Source: Achromobacter insolitus (GTDB taxonomy: Bacteria; Pseudomonadota; Gammaproteobacteria; Burkholderiales; Burkholderiaceae_B). Taken from it: 64,000 bases of DNA. Below the pieces are notes generated by a model. That model did not search any database. It was not told where the DNA came from and worked only from the letters and a program-made list of their open reading frames with translations. The stretch lies in assembly GCF_002209555.1 (NCBI RefSeq), contig NZ_NJIF01000001.1, positions 124,001 through 188,000 on the forward strand, written 5' to 3'. The stretch's first letter is position 1. Each line of letters begins with the position of its first letter. Positions 56,845 through 64,000 of this stretch are shown here, one piece after another. The position numbers were made by a program, and so were the translations under genes.

Positions 56845-58137
56845 TTAGTCCAGGCCGTGGAAAGTGGAATCGTCCGGTCCGACGTGCGACGGATGCTGCC
56901 AGGTAACGTCACGCAGGGAATGCTGGACCAGCCCCTCGACACCCAGCAATACCGCGAAGATCGCCATGCGGATGGGGATGCCGTTATCGGTCTGGCGGAA
57001 GATGGCCAGGCGCGGATCGTGGTTCAAGTCCACGCTCAGGTCATTGGCGCCGGGGCGGCTGTCGCGCGGCAGCGGATGCATCACGATCGTGTCCGGACCG
57101 CAGTAGGCATCGATGATGGCGCGGTTGATCTGGAAGTCAGGCGTATAGCCTTCGTTTTCTTCATTGGCGAAACGCTCTTTCTGCACGCGCGTCGCGTAGA
57201 TCACGTCGGCGCCGGCCAGGCCTTCGGCCAACGAGCTCTTCTGTTCAATGATGTTGCCGTTGCGGCTGGCCTGCTCGATGATGTAGGACGGCATTTCCAG
57301 CCCCTTGGGCGACACCAGCGAGAACTTCACGTTCTTGTACAGCGCCATCAACTTGATAAGGGAATGGACGGTGCGGCCGTACTTCAGGTCGCCGACCATG
57401 GCGATATGGGCGCCATCCAGCAGTTTGCCCAGGCGCGAGAACTCCGTCAGGATCGTGTACAGGTCCAGCAAGGCCTGGCTGGGGTGCTCGCCCGGGCCAT
57501 CGCCGCCGTTGACCACGGGGATATTGGTGGCGCGCGCAAACTCGGCGACCGACCCCTGGTCCGGGTGGCGGATGACCATGGCGTCGACGTAGCCGCTCAT
57601 GACGCGACTGGTGTCATAGATCGACTCGCCCTTGGCCATGGACGAGAACGTGAAGCCGGTGGTGTCGCAGACCGATCCCCCCAGGCGGCAGAACGCGGAA
57701 CCGAAACTGACGCGCGTGCGGGTACTGGCTTCGAAGAACAGGTTGCCCAGCACCGCTCCTTCCAGCACGCGGGACACCTTCTGGCGACGGGCGATGGGCT
57801 GCATCATGTCGGCCACGCGGAACAGATCCTCGACGGATTCTCGCGTGAATTGGTCCACCGATAGCAGCTGGTGCTTGCCCTCGACCGCGATACGGTCACG
57901 CAGCGGGCCTTCTTGTACGCTTTGCGTATATTTTTCCAGCAAGACGCCGTTCTGAACGATTTCGCTGACGAAACGCTGCACCACTTCCGGCATGGCGCGG
58001 AATTCCTGGGACCCTTCGGGCAACAGCCAGGTATCCAGCGCTCGGCGTTTGACCCCGATGCGGGTCGCGAACACATCGCGGGTGAGATTCAGGCGCCGCA
58101 TGGCGTCGCGCAGGAAGGCTTGCTGGGAAATGGTCAT
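56845..58137 (-). CDS. pyrB: Aspartate carbamoyltransferase with N-terminal HTH-like extension
   Basis: 430-residue enzyme making carbamoyl-aspartate for pyrimidines. The carbamoyl phosphate motif FFEASTRTRVSF and MHPLPRDSRPG are intact. The catalytic chain begins near residue 88 (HQLLSVDQFTRESVEDLFRVA). Before it is an extension of about 80 residues holding a helix-turn-helix-like segment (LNLTRDVFATRIGVKRRALDTWLLPEG). E. coli PyrB has 311 residues and no such domain. A C-terminal tail is also extra. The extension is in frame with the enzyme and needs no frameshift. Confidence 0.92.
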   Translation of the reverse strand: MTISQQAFLRDAMRRLNLTRDVFATRIGVKRRALDTWLLPEGSQEFRAMPEVVQRFVSEIVQNGVLLEKYTQSVQEGPLRDRIAVEGKHQLLSVDQFTRESVEDLFRVADMMQPIARRQKVSRVLEGAVLGNLFFEASTRTRVSFGSAFCRLGGSVCDTTGFTFSSMAKGESIYDTSRVMSGYVDAMVIRHPDQGSVAEFARATNIPVVNGGDGPGEHPSQALLDLYTILTEFSRLGKLLDGAHIAMVGDLKYGRTVHSLIKLMALYKNVKFSLVSPKGLEMPSYIIEQASRNGNIIEQKSSLAEGLAGADVIYATRVQKERFANEENEGYTPDFQINRAIIDAYCGPDTIVMHPLPRDSRPGANDLSVDLNHDPRLAIFRQTDNGIPIRMAIFAVLLGVEGLVQHSLRDVTWQHPSHVGPDDSTFHGLD

Positions 58138-58234
58138 GACGGGCCCCGAACAGGAGATTTATATACGCACTGCGCATATTATTCTCAACACAAATTCAAG
58201 TCCAACAATTTTGCGCACACGGGTTTACCCCGAA

Positions 58235-58648
58235 TTACCGCCTGGCGTAGGCCGTAGTCGTCTGGGGGGTGTCCGTGACGGCCTGCCCGGCCGCGAGCCA
58301 GCAGGCGGCGCAGAAGGCCAGCGCGCTTACCAGGTAGCAGAACATGGCCAAAAGCTGGGCGGGCCAATGGCCGCGCGTCAGATGTCCGTTGTAGCCCTGG
58401 CGCAACAGGCTGACCTGCGCCAGGTAGGCAAACAATAATCCCAGGCAGCCGACAAGGAGGCCACCCAACAGCAAGGCCAGCGGCAATTGCAGGTCCGGCG
58501 CCGCGATATCGCCTCCCACCACGCCCAGGGAAAAGCCCGTCAGGAGCAGCGCCGCTCCCCCATTGAGCCATCCCAGAAAGCGGAACGCCCCCGCCAGAAG
58601 CGAGAACGACAGGCCGCTGGCTCGGATCTGCTGGGAGCGAGCGTCCAT
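58235..58648 (-). CDS. Predicted four-helix membrane protein
   Basis: 137-residue protein with about four hydrophobic helices (LSFSLLAGAFRFLGWLNGGAALLLTGFSLGVVGG, LQLPLALLLGGLLVGCLGLLFAYLAQVSLL, LLAMFCYLVSALAFCAACWLA). No family is recognised. Start codon is 3 bp after the stop of the upstream lipoprotein gene, so the two form an operon. Confidence 0.7.
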   Translation of the reverse strand: MDARSQQIRASGLSFSLLAGAFRFLGWLNGGAALLLTGFSLGVVGGDIAAPDLQLPLALLLGGLLVGCLGLLFAYLAQVSLLRQGYNGHLTRGHWPAQLLAMFCYLVSALAFCAACWLAAGQAVTDTPQTTTAYARR

Positions 58649-58651
58649 CGA

Positions 58652-59083
58652 TCAGCCTTCGCCGCCCTTGCGGCAGACCGGCGTGGCACTCTGAATGGAG
58701 GTCTTGGCAGCGGCGATTTCGGCCGCGTCCCAGCGGCCTTCGCCCAACACCGTGACGGTTACCTTGGAGGTCGAGGGGCTGGCGCTTTCGGCGGATATCA
58801 GTTCCAGCACTTTGGCGGGTTCCGACACTTTATAAAGCTGCACCTCGTCAGGCGCGCCCTTTTCGCCCTTTACGTGGCGCCAGGCATAGGCGACGTTGTA
58901 GGCATGCTGCACCTGCACGTGGCAGGTGCGCACGTACTCGCCTGCACGGCGGAAAGCGGCTTCGTAGTTGGTGTTGACGGTGAATGTCTCCGTCACCACG
59001 GCATCGGACTCGTAGACCCCTTTGCTCGCGCAACCGGCCAGCAGAGCCGCAAACGCCATTCCCACCCACAAAGACTTGCGCAT
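58652..59083 (-). CDS. Predicted lipoprotein
   Basis: 143-residue lipoprotein with a signal peptide ending in lipobox LAGC (Cys18). The mature part reads SKGVYESDAVVTETFTVNTNYEAAFRRAGEYVRTCHVQVQHAYNV; two further Cys (TCHV and VCRK) may pair. GGGAAG precedes the ATG. It is followed 3 bp later by the membrane protein gene. Family unknown. Confidence 0.75.
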   Translation of the reverse strand: MRKSLWVGMAFAALLAGCASKGVYESDAVVTETFTVNTNYEAAFRRAGEYVRTCHVQVQHAYNVAYAWRHVKGEKGAPDEVQLYKVSEPAKVLELISAESASPSTSKVTVTVLGEGRWDAAEIAAAKTSIQSATPVCRKGGEG

Positions 59084-59129
59084 GACACTTCCCACGATCG
59101 AATTCAACTCCGGAATTATGCCAGTGGAG

Positions 59130-59464
59130 GGGCCCCCACGCTGCGCGCGCGACGCGCGCTTGCTGCCCCCCGAGGGGGCGCGTTTTGCCTTGGGGCGGCC
59201 CGGCGGCAAAACTGGCCCCCACGCTGCGCGCGCGACGCGCGCTTGCTGCCCCCCGAGGGGGCGCGTTTTGCCTTGGGGCGGCCCGGCAGCAAAACGGCCC
59301 CCCCACGCTGCGCGCGCGACGCGCGCTTGCTGCCCCCCGAGGGGGCGCGTTTTGCCTTGGGGCGGCCCGGCGGCAAAACTGGCCCCCACGCTGCGCGCGC
59401 GACGCGCGCTTGCTGCCCCCCGAGGGGGCGCGTTTTGCCTTGGGGCGGCCCGGCGGCAAAACGG
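59130..59464 (+). repeat. Tandem 83-84-bp GC-rich repeat, family A variant (4 copies)
   Basis: Units start at 59137, 59220, 59304 and 59387 (periods 83, 84, 83). Each carries CACGCTGCGCGCGCGACGCG, the hairpin GCCCCCCGAGGGGGC, and TTTTGCCTTGGGGCGGCCCG. The central part is shared with the 76-bp array at 29464 and the single copy at 37825; the CGCGCGACGCGCG block is specific to this array. It fills most of the 484-bp gap between the lipoprotein and entericidin genes. Confidence 0.92.
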
Positions 59465-59496
59465 GGTACCTGCCGCCCCGCCGTTTCTTGAATGGC

Positions 59497-59534
59497 AAAA
59501 AAAAGCCGCGGGGCTGCTGGGCAGATCTCGCGGC
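59497..59534 (-). terminator. Rho-independent terminator after entericidin copy 2
   Basis: GCCGCG / CGCGGC stem with a long loop and eight T residues on the minus strand (A run 59497-59504), 34 bp behind the entericidin stop. Confidence 0.75.
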
Positions 59535-59567
59535 CTTGGCCGGCGTGGCGGCGCATGGAGTGAGGGC

Positions 59568-59699
59568 CTACTTGGTGGCAGCGCCCTCTATCTTCTCGCC
59601 GCCCCTCTGGATGTCCTTGCCTGCCCCCGCGACGGTGTTGCAACCCGCCGAGAGGGCGGCGATCGAAAGCAACATGACGAGAAAGACTTTGTTCTTCAT
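59568..59699 (-). CDS. Entericidin A/B-family lipoprotein, copy 2
   Basis: 43-residue lipoprotein with lipobox SAGC and a mature helix NTVAGAGKDIQRGGEKIEGAATK. It shares the CNTVAG(M/A)GKD block with copy 1 at 20535. The start at 59699 has AGGAG at proper distance; an ATG six bases earlier touches the ribosome site. Entericidins are cell-envelope lipoproteins linked to programmed lysis in enterobacteria; role here is unproven. Confidence 0.85.
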   Translation of the reverse strand: MKNKVFLVMLLSIAALSAGCNTVAGAGKDIQRGGEKIEGAATK

Positions 59700-59878
59700 A
59701 GACATCTCCTGTCTGGGCTTGGAAAGTAAAGCCAGCATACCGCAAAGACCCATATTTGGGCATAGCCGCACCCCAGCAACCGCAACCGCTGCGCGCGAGT
59801 CCGGCAGCGATCAAACAGCGTTGAAAAGGCTTGCGTCCGCCTGTCGCGCAATTGCCGCTAATCGATTAGGATTCGCAA

Positions 59879-60238
59879 ATGACCAAGAAACACGCATCGC
59901 AAAACACTGGTTCCGCCCCTCAGGGCTGGGGCTGGGAACAGCCGCAATGCCGCGGGCAGGCGGCTTTGGCGCTCTTTATCGACGATCTCCATCGGATTTT
60001 GCAGGCGCATGCTGCCGGCAAGCTGGCTGAAAGCAGCACGCTGGCCGACGCCCAGCGCAACGTCAACGAATTGCTGGCTCGCTACAACGAAATTGGCGCG
60101 GCGCCGGATATTTTCCTCGGACAATCGGTCGAACTCAAAGAGGGCGTCGACCGCGACGGGGTATCCCATACGGTACCTATTTTTTCAGCCCGTCTGAAAC
60201 AATCCTTGGTATCAATGTTGGGCCAAGGCCCAGCCTGA
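59879..60238 (+). CDS. Hypothetical protein
   Basis: 119-residue protein of mixed polarity, predicted mostly helical in the middle (RGQAALALFIDDLHRILQAHAAGKL, TLADAQRNVNELLARYNEIG), with a short basic start. I do not recognise a family. It is followed 64 bp later by another hypothetical gene on the same strand. No clear ribosome site: AGGA lies about ten bases ahead. Confidence 0.65.
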   Translation: MTKKHASQNTGSAPQGWGWEQPQCRGQAALALFIDDLHRILQAHAAGKLAESSTLADAQRNVNELLARYNEIGAAPDIFLGQSVELKEGVDRDGVSHTVPIFSARLKQSLVSMLGQGPA

Positions 60239-60302
60239 ACATCGACCGGCTTGGCATCACGCCCCAGGGCCATAACCAGAACAGACAGCAGGAGACCGCA
60301 CC

Positions 60303-60710
60303 ATGACGAATACCGACAATGTCGTAGAGTTTCTGCGATTGCTGTCGCTGGATGTCTCCCTGGGCGCCGCTGCCCAGCATGCCGCAAGCCAGGCGGACGC
60401 TCCCCTGGCGCTGGCCCGGCTGGCCACCGCGCATGGGTTGCCCTGCAATGCGTCTGACTGGTCTGCCTTTGCCCGCAGCTGCCTGGACAGTTCCGAGCAG
60501 ATCGATCCGGACACCGTTCCCGCGGAAGCCACCATCTGGCAATTGGTGCAAGACCCTGCGCACGGCACCGATATCCCCGCCAGCGCAATTACCCGCGTCA
60601 TTGGCATCATCACGCAGCCCGATGGCGGCGCACCCGTAGTGGGCCATGTCGTCGGCGACCTCGCGCCGCGCGCGCCGCTGGGGCTGGCGCCCTATTCTTC
60701 GGGCTCCTGA
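60303..60710 (+). CDS. Hypothetical protein with weak Nif11-like N-terminus
   Basis: 135-residue protein. Residues 6-60 (NVVEFLRLLSLDVSLGAAAQ ... ALARLATAHGLPCNASDWSAFA) follow the helical pattern of Nif11-type leader domains. The C-terminal part is Gly/Pro/Val-rich (PDGGAPVVGHVVGD). AGGAG precedes the ATG. No modification enzyme is nearby, so a peptide-precursor role is not supported. Convergent with the flavoprotein gene. Confidence 0.65.
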   Translation: MTNTDNVVEFLRLLSLDVSLGAAAQHAASQADAPLALARLATAHGLPCNASDWSAFARSCLDSSEQIDPDTVPAEATIWQLVQDPAHGTDIPASAITRVIGIITQPDGGAPVVGHVVGDLAPRAPLGLAPYSSGS

Positions 60711-60722
60711 GCCCGTGCGGGC

Positions 60723-61994
60723 TCAGGCTTCGGGCGATAAGCGCCCGGCCGACCGCAGGAACGCCATTACTCCCGAAGCCGCGGCCACGCCGCTGGCCAT
60801 GCAGGCCGTCAGCAGGTAGCCGCCTGTCGGCGCTTCCCAATCCAGCATTTCCCCCGCGCAGAATACGCCGGGAATCCCGCGCAACATCAGGCGGGAATCC
60901 AGCGCATCGAACGACACGCCGCCCGCGGTGCTGATCGCCTCGTCAATGGGACGCGCGCGCAACAGGCGCAGCGGCAGGGCCTTGATGCGAAAACCGAGGC
61001 GCTCGGAGTCCCGGAAGTCTTCTGCCGTGGCGCATTCACGCAGCAGCCCCGCCTTGACTCCGGTCAGCCCCAACCGGCTTTGCAGATGGCTGGACATCGA
61101 ACGCGACCCGCGCGGATGCGTCACCGCCGCCATCACCCTTTCCTGCGGCCAATCCGGGGCCAGATCCAACAGGGCGATGGCATGCCCATCGGCCTCGATC
61201 CGGTCGCGCAGCGGTGCCGACAAGGCGTAGACCAGGCTGCCTTCTATGCCACTTTCCGAAACGACGAATTCTCCCTGCCTGGCCAGCGCCTCTCCCGCAG
61301 CGGTCTTGCAAGCCATGGCCACGGACTTTACGGGCTGCCCTGCATAACGCTCCCGGAAATGGTCCGACCACGCCACGTCAAACCCGCAATTGGCAGGACG
61401 CAGCGGCGCTACGGCAACGCCGTGCGCTTGCAGGCCGCCCACCCAGGCGCCATCCGACCCCAGCTTGGCCCAGCTGCCGCCACCCAAGGCCAGCACCACG
61501 GCGTCAGCCGCATAGACGCGTTCGCCCTCGGGCGTCTCAAAACGCAGCACCTCGGCGCTGGGTCGCGAATCCCCAGACCACCCCAACCAGCGATGCCGCA
61601 TATGCAGGCGCACACCGCCCGCACGCAACCTGGCCAACCACGCCCGCAGCAAGGGCGCCGCCTTCATCTCCTGGGGAAACACCCGCCCGGAGGATCCCAC
61701 GAAGGTCTGGATACCCAGGCCATGCGTCCATTCACGCAGGCGGGCCGCATCCAGCAGTTGCAGCCACGGGGCGACATGAAGCGAGCGGTCGCCATAACGC
61801 GCCAGGAACGGCTGGGCCGGTTCGCTGTGGGTCAGGTTCAAGCCGCCCCGGCCCGCCATCAGGAACTTGCGCCCTACCGAGGGCATTGCGTCAAACACGT
61901 CCACCTGCACGCCTTGCGCGCTCAGGCGTTCGGCGGCCATCAAGCCGGCAGGACCTCCACCGATGACGGCAACGCGCAGCGGAAGCCGACTCAT
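60723..61994 (-). CDS. BaiN/YhiN-type flavoprotein (HI0933 family)
   Basis: 423-residue FAD-dependent oxidoreductase. The FAD motif VAVIGGGPAGLMAAERLSAQG is at the start, followed by KFLMAGRGGLNLTHSE, VVLALGGGSWAKLGSDG, and a C-terminal GVFCAGEMLDWEAPTGGYLLTACMASG. Members include BaiN of gut bacteria and YhiN of E. coli; substrate is unknown. ATG at 61994. Confidence 0.88.
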   Translation of the reverse strand: MSRLPLRVAVIGGGPAGLMAAERLSAQGVQVDVFDAMPSVGRKFLMAGRGGLNLTHSEPAQPFLARYGDRSLHVAPWLQLLDAARLREWTHGLGIQTFVGSSGRVFPQEMKAAPLLRAWLARLRAGGVRLHMRHRWLGWSGDSRPSAEVLRFETPEGERVYAADAVVLALGGGSWAKLGSDGAWVGGLQAHGVAVAPLRPANCGFDVAWSDHFRERYAGQPVKSVAMACKTAAGEALARQGEFVVSESGIEGSLVYALSAPLRDRIEADGHAIALLDLAPDWPQERVMAAVTHPRGSRSMSSHLQSRLGLTGVKAGLLRECATAEDFRDSERLGFRIKALPLRLLRARPIDEAISTAGGVSFDALDSRLMLRGIPGVFCAGEMLDWEAPTGGYLLTACMASGVAAASGVMAFLRSAGRLSPEA

Positions 61995-62138
61995 GGCGCC
62001 GGCGCCTTTAGGCCGAGGGAGGGGATAGGCGAAGCACTAGACATGGAAAACAGATCGGGCGGGAATGGCGGACAAGGCGCGAGCGCGCCCAGGAGGGAAA
62101 AGATTGTCGCACAGCCGGCTGCGCAGCCCGAACGCAAT

Positions 62139-62162
62139 AAACGCCCCGATGGGGCGTTTATT
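62139..62162 (-). terminator. Palindromic terminator
   Basis: AATAAACGCCCC / GGGGCGTTTATT with a three-base GAT loop. Symmetric; likely ends the minus-strand gene at 62296. Confidence 0.7.
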
Positions 62163-62295
62163 GACCGACAGTGCCAAGTCCTTGTTCTGCCAGGGAAAAC
62201 CCGACATGCGCAAAGGCTATCCCAAGGCTTGTCCACAGTAGCTGTGGGTAATTTGACCCGAATTAGCGTGCAGTCGGCCAGGCGGCTGCGCAACG

Positions 62296-62640
62296 TCAGG
62301 CGTTTACCGCGGACTGCATCGGGCCAGACCAGGGTTCGGCGTCCATCTGGAAGCGCAACTCCTGGTATTCGCCATCCACCGAGACGGAAGGCAACAGGCC
62401 GGCCCCGAGCGCTTGGCCGAGCGCGCGGCGGCATAGGGTTTCAGGGTCATCGGGCAGGGACTGGAACACCCCGTCCGGTATCCGCAGGCGCAGCAGCGCC
62501 TGGGGATCGCCGCGTTCCGCTGGCCGGCCAATGTGGATATGGGCAGGATAGCCATGAGGGCACCAGATGCCCACGTGGTATTTGCCGTCAGCGCCAGTAT
62601 CGGCAACATAGCCGGGATGATCGTATTTTGCAGTTCCCAT
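62296..62640 (-). CDS. Hypothetical protein
   Basis: 114-residue protein with a start MGTAKYDHPGYVAD and GAGG ribosome site. It contains GIWCPHGYPAHIHIGRPAERGD with several His and a Cys, possibly metal-related, and a C-terminal beta-rich part ending in PMQSAVNA. No family is recognised. The codon use is normal for this genome. Confidence 0.7.
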   Translation of the reverse strand: MGTAKYDHPGYVADTGADGKYHVGIWCPHGYPAHIHIGRPAERGDPQALLRLRIPDGVFQSLPDDPETLCRRALGQALGAGLLPSVSVDGEYQELRFQMDAEPWSGPMQSAVNA

Positions 62641-62800
62641 GGCCCCTCCTCGAGTGCGGCAACCTAGCGCGCGTGCCCCATGGTAGCGCAGGGCCGCAGG
62701 CCTGTGCGGCCGCGAACACCCGGGAAAGTCCGGACTGGAACAAAGGTTTGACGCAGAGCAAGCGGCGCCGGCAATCCCACAGCCAGGATGGGTCATGGCC

Positions 62801-62836
62801 GAAAAAAAAGCCGCGATGGGAATCGCGGCTTTTTTC
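62801..62836 (-). terminator. Rho-independent terminator after tRNA-fMet
   Basis: GCCGCGAT / ATCGCGGC stem with T8 on the minus strand, 66 bp behind the tRNA 3' end. It also has a T run on the plus strand. Confidence 0.85.
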
Positions 62837-62901
62837 TGCAAGGGATTATCCAGGACAGCATTTTCGTCATGCTGCGGGACTATCCGGGTCCTGCTTGAAA
62901 C

Positions 62902-62978
<77 letters not shown>

Positions 62979-62998
62979 TCTGATGTGTGAATCATACA

Positions 62999-63379
62999 TC
63001 ATTTTGAAATCTTGTGCAGCGCACCCAGCGAGTTTTTCCTGCTTTTGGCTGAATTCAACTGAAAAAATGCGGCGGCTGCGCGCAAGAACCGGGCGAAGAC
63101 GCCAGTTCGTTCCAGGCAGATGACTTCCGCAGGCCCTAGGGCCGTAACCTGCGCCACGGCGCCGTAACCCAACCCGTGCCCTTCACCCGCATTGATGCGC
63201 ACCGATACCGCGCCAGGCAGTCCGCCCGCGGCTTCCGGACCAGTTGCCGGCTCCTCTATCCGCACGCTTCCGCTCACGCACACTAGCGTCGCGCCGGCGC
63301 TCAAGACCAATTTCCGGCTGGCGCCGGCGGCAAGTTCCAGGCGGCGGGCCTGGGTATCGGGAGCGTAAGTCGCCATCAT
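62999..63379 (-). CDS. DUF2917-like protein
   Basis: 126-residue protein. The core RRLELAAGASRKLVLSAGATLVCVSGSVRIEEP, then INAGEGHGLGYGAVAQVTALGPAEVICLE, fits the small beta-rich DUF2917 family of unknown function. The ATG at 63379 stands six bases after AGGAG; another ATG at 63385 touches that site. It is divergent from a MocR-type regulator, a pairing seen in related genomes. Confidence 0.65.
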   Translation of the reverse strand: MMATYAPDTQARRLELAAGASRKLVLSAGATLVCVSGSVRIEEPATGPEAAGGLPGAVSVRINAGEGHGLGYGAVAQVTALGPAEVICLERTGVFARFLRAAAAFFQLNSAKSRKNSLGALHKISK

Positions 63380-63548
63380 CGTCATCTCCTGTCGGACAAC
63401 GACAGGCTACGCCCGCGCTGCTATGCGCAACAGTCACACTATTCAGGTTTCTGTACCGATGCAGATCCTCGATTTTCATGCTGTTATGGTGTACTTTGCT
63501 TGAATCTGTGCCTAGCCTCATTCCAACCTCAGGGAGCATGATCGGCGC

Positions 63549-64000
63549 ATGGATCCGCAACCGCTCTATCTACGCTTGGCCAACCACTACCGGCGCGCCA
63601 TCCAGACGGGCGTGCTCGCGCCCGCGCAACGCATGCCGTCGGTCCGCAACCTGGTGCGTACCCACCACGTCAGCTTGTCGACGGCGCTGCAGGCCTGCCG
63701 TCAGTTGGAAGACGACGGCTTGATCGAAGCGCGCCCCCGCTCGGGCTACTTCGTGCTCAAGCCCCGGCGCAACAGCATCCCCCCCGTAGACGAACCGGAC
63801 ATCCGCCAGACACTCGGCGCCGCGCAGTACGTCGGCATCCACGACCGGGTCTCGGACTTCGTGGCCAAGTGCGAAGCGCACCCGGTCAGCGCCAATTTCG
63901 CGCTGGCCGCCGCGGTGCCAGAAGCCTACCCACTAGAAGAACTGAAGCAGGCCATGACGCGCGCGCTGCGCCAGTCACCGCAGGTGCTGGTCAACCCGGT
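63549..64000 (+). CDS. MocR-family GntR regulator with aminotransferase domain (5' part)
   Basis: Only the first 150 codons are in the window. The N-terminal ~75 residues are a GntR winged helix (PLYLRLANHYRRAIQTGVLAPAQRMPSVRNLVRTHHVSLSTALQACRQLEDDGLIEARPRSGYFV). The following part begins the PLP aminotransferase fold of MocR proteins (FALAAAVPEAYPLEELKQAM). Such regulators bind PLP and amino compounds. Target and ligand are unknown; the divergent DUF2917 gene is the likely target. Confidence 0.88.
   Translation, partial: MDPQPLYLRLANHYRRAIQTGVLAPAQRMPSVRNLVRTHHVSLSTALQACRQLEDDGLIEARPRSGYFVLKPRRNSIPPVDEPDIRQTLGAAQYVGIHDRVSDFVAKCEAHPVSANFALAAAVPEAYPLEELKQAMTRALRQSPQVLVNP

Noticed and set aside
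59022..59729. Repetitive proteins read through the 83-bp array on both strands
   Set aside because: Open frames come from the repeat itself; they appear on both strands and in several frames, with no ribosome site.
62229..62251. Replication origin
   Set aside because: Only two imperfect DnaA-box-like 9-mers, no AT-rich unwinding region and no dnaA or dnaN nearby.

Overview
This 64 kb window is GC-rich chromosomal DNA from a betaproteobacterium, almost certainly an Alcaligenaceae member of the Achromobacter/Bordetella group. The assignment rests on gene content: a BpH3-like H-NS protein, a BpeGReg-type globin-coupled diguanylate cyclase, a hemC-hemD-hemX-hemY-ppa cluster, an aspartate carbamoyltransferase with an N-terminal helix-turn-helix extension, and families of GC-rich intergenic repeats. 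No phage, insertion sequence, plasmid or CRISPR feature is visible. The window is core chromosome with one catabolic/uptake island (20.7-29.5 kb).

Layout. 1-4.0 kb: glycolate oxidase (glcD, partial glcE) and a related FAD-linked D-lactate-type dehydrogenase. 4.1-5.4 kb: DAHP synthase (aroG) preceded by a previously unannotated 27-residue Phe/Tyr-rich leader peptide and an attenuator. 5.5-8.9 kb: tldD, a low-GC gap, an H-NS-like gene and a lipoprotein. 9.0-12.8 kb: pepN and fbp. 13.2-17.4 kb: alaC, hom and thrC, reading leftwards and separated by related GC-rich repeats. 17.8-20.7 kb: an Mth938-like protein, a peroxiredoxin, PhoH2 and an entericidin. 20.7-29.5 kb: two divergent arms with a branched-chain-type ABC transporter (LivH and LivM fused in one chain), a periplasmic binding protein, two short-chain dehydrogenases, a cupin, a fumarylacetoacetate-hydrolase-family enzyme, a Dabb protein and an IclR regulator, probably uptake and catabolism of an unidentified organic acid. 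29.5-36.6 kb: a 76-bp tandem repeat, ppa, heme genes hemY/X/D/C, a 40-residue membrane protein and two TerC-family genes. 36.9-39.7 kb: sucCD with a DUF2889 gene. 39.9-43.9 kb: a Pls/PosA-type single-module NRPS. 44.0-47.3 kb: metE/metR. 47.4-49.4 kb: recX/recA with an SOS box. 49.5-53.5 kb: a TctDE-like two-component system and an MHS-family transporter. 53.6-58.6 kb: a candidate small RNA, DUF3185, rdgC, the globin-coupled diguanylate cyclase and pyrB. 58.6-64 kb: small proteins, an 83-bp tandem repeat, a BaiN/YhiN-type flavoprotein, initiator tRNA-fMet, and a DUF2917 gene divergent from a MocR-family regulator cut by the window edge.

The most interesting signals lie outside the protein genes: the aroG attenuator (Phe/Tyr codons followed by mutually exclusive antiterminator and terminator stems), a leader with an internal terminator-like hairpin ahead of the YjbE-type TerC gene, a structured intergenic RNA with its own terminator at 53.7-53.85 kb, and two repeat families that sit directly behind stop codons. 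These are read from the sequence; their functions are inferred.
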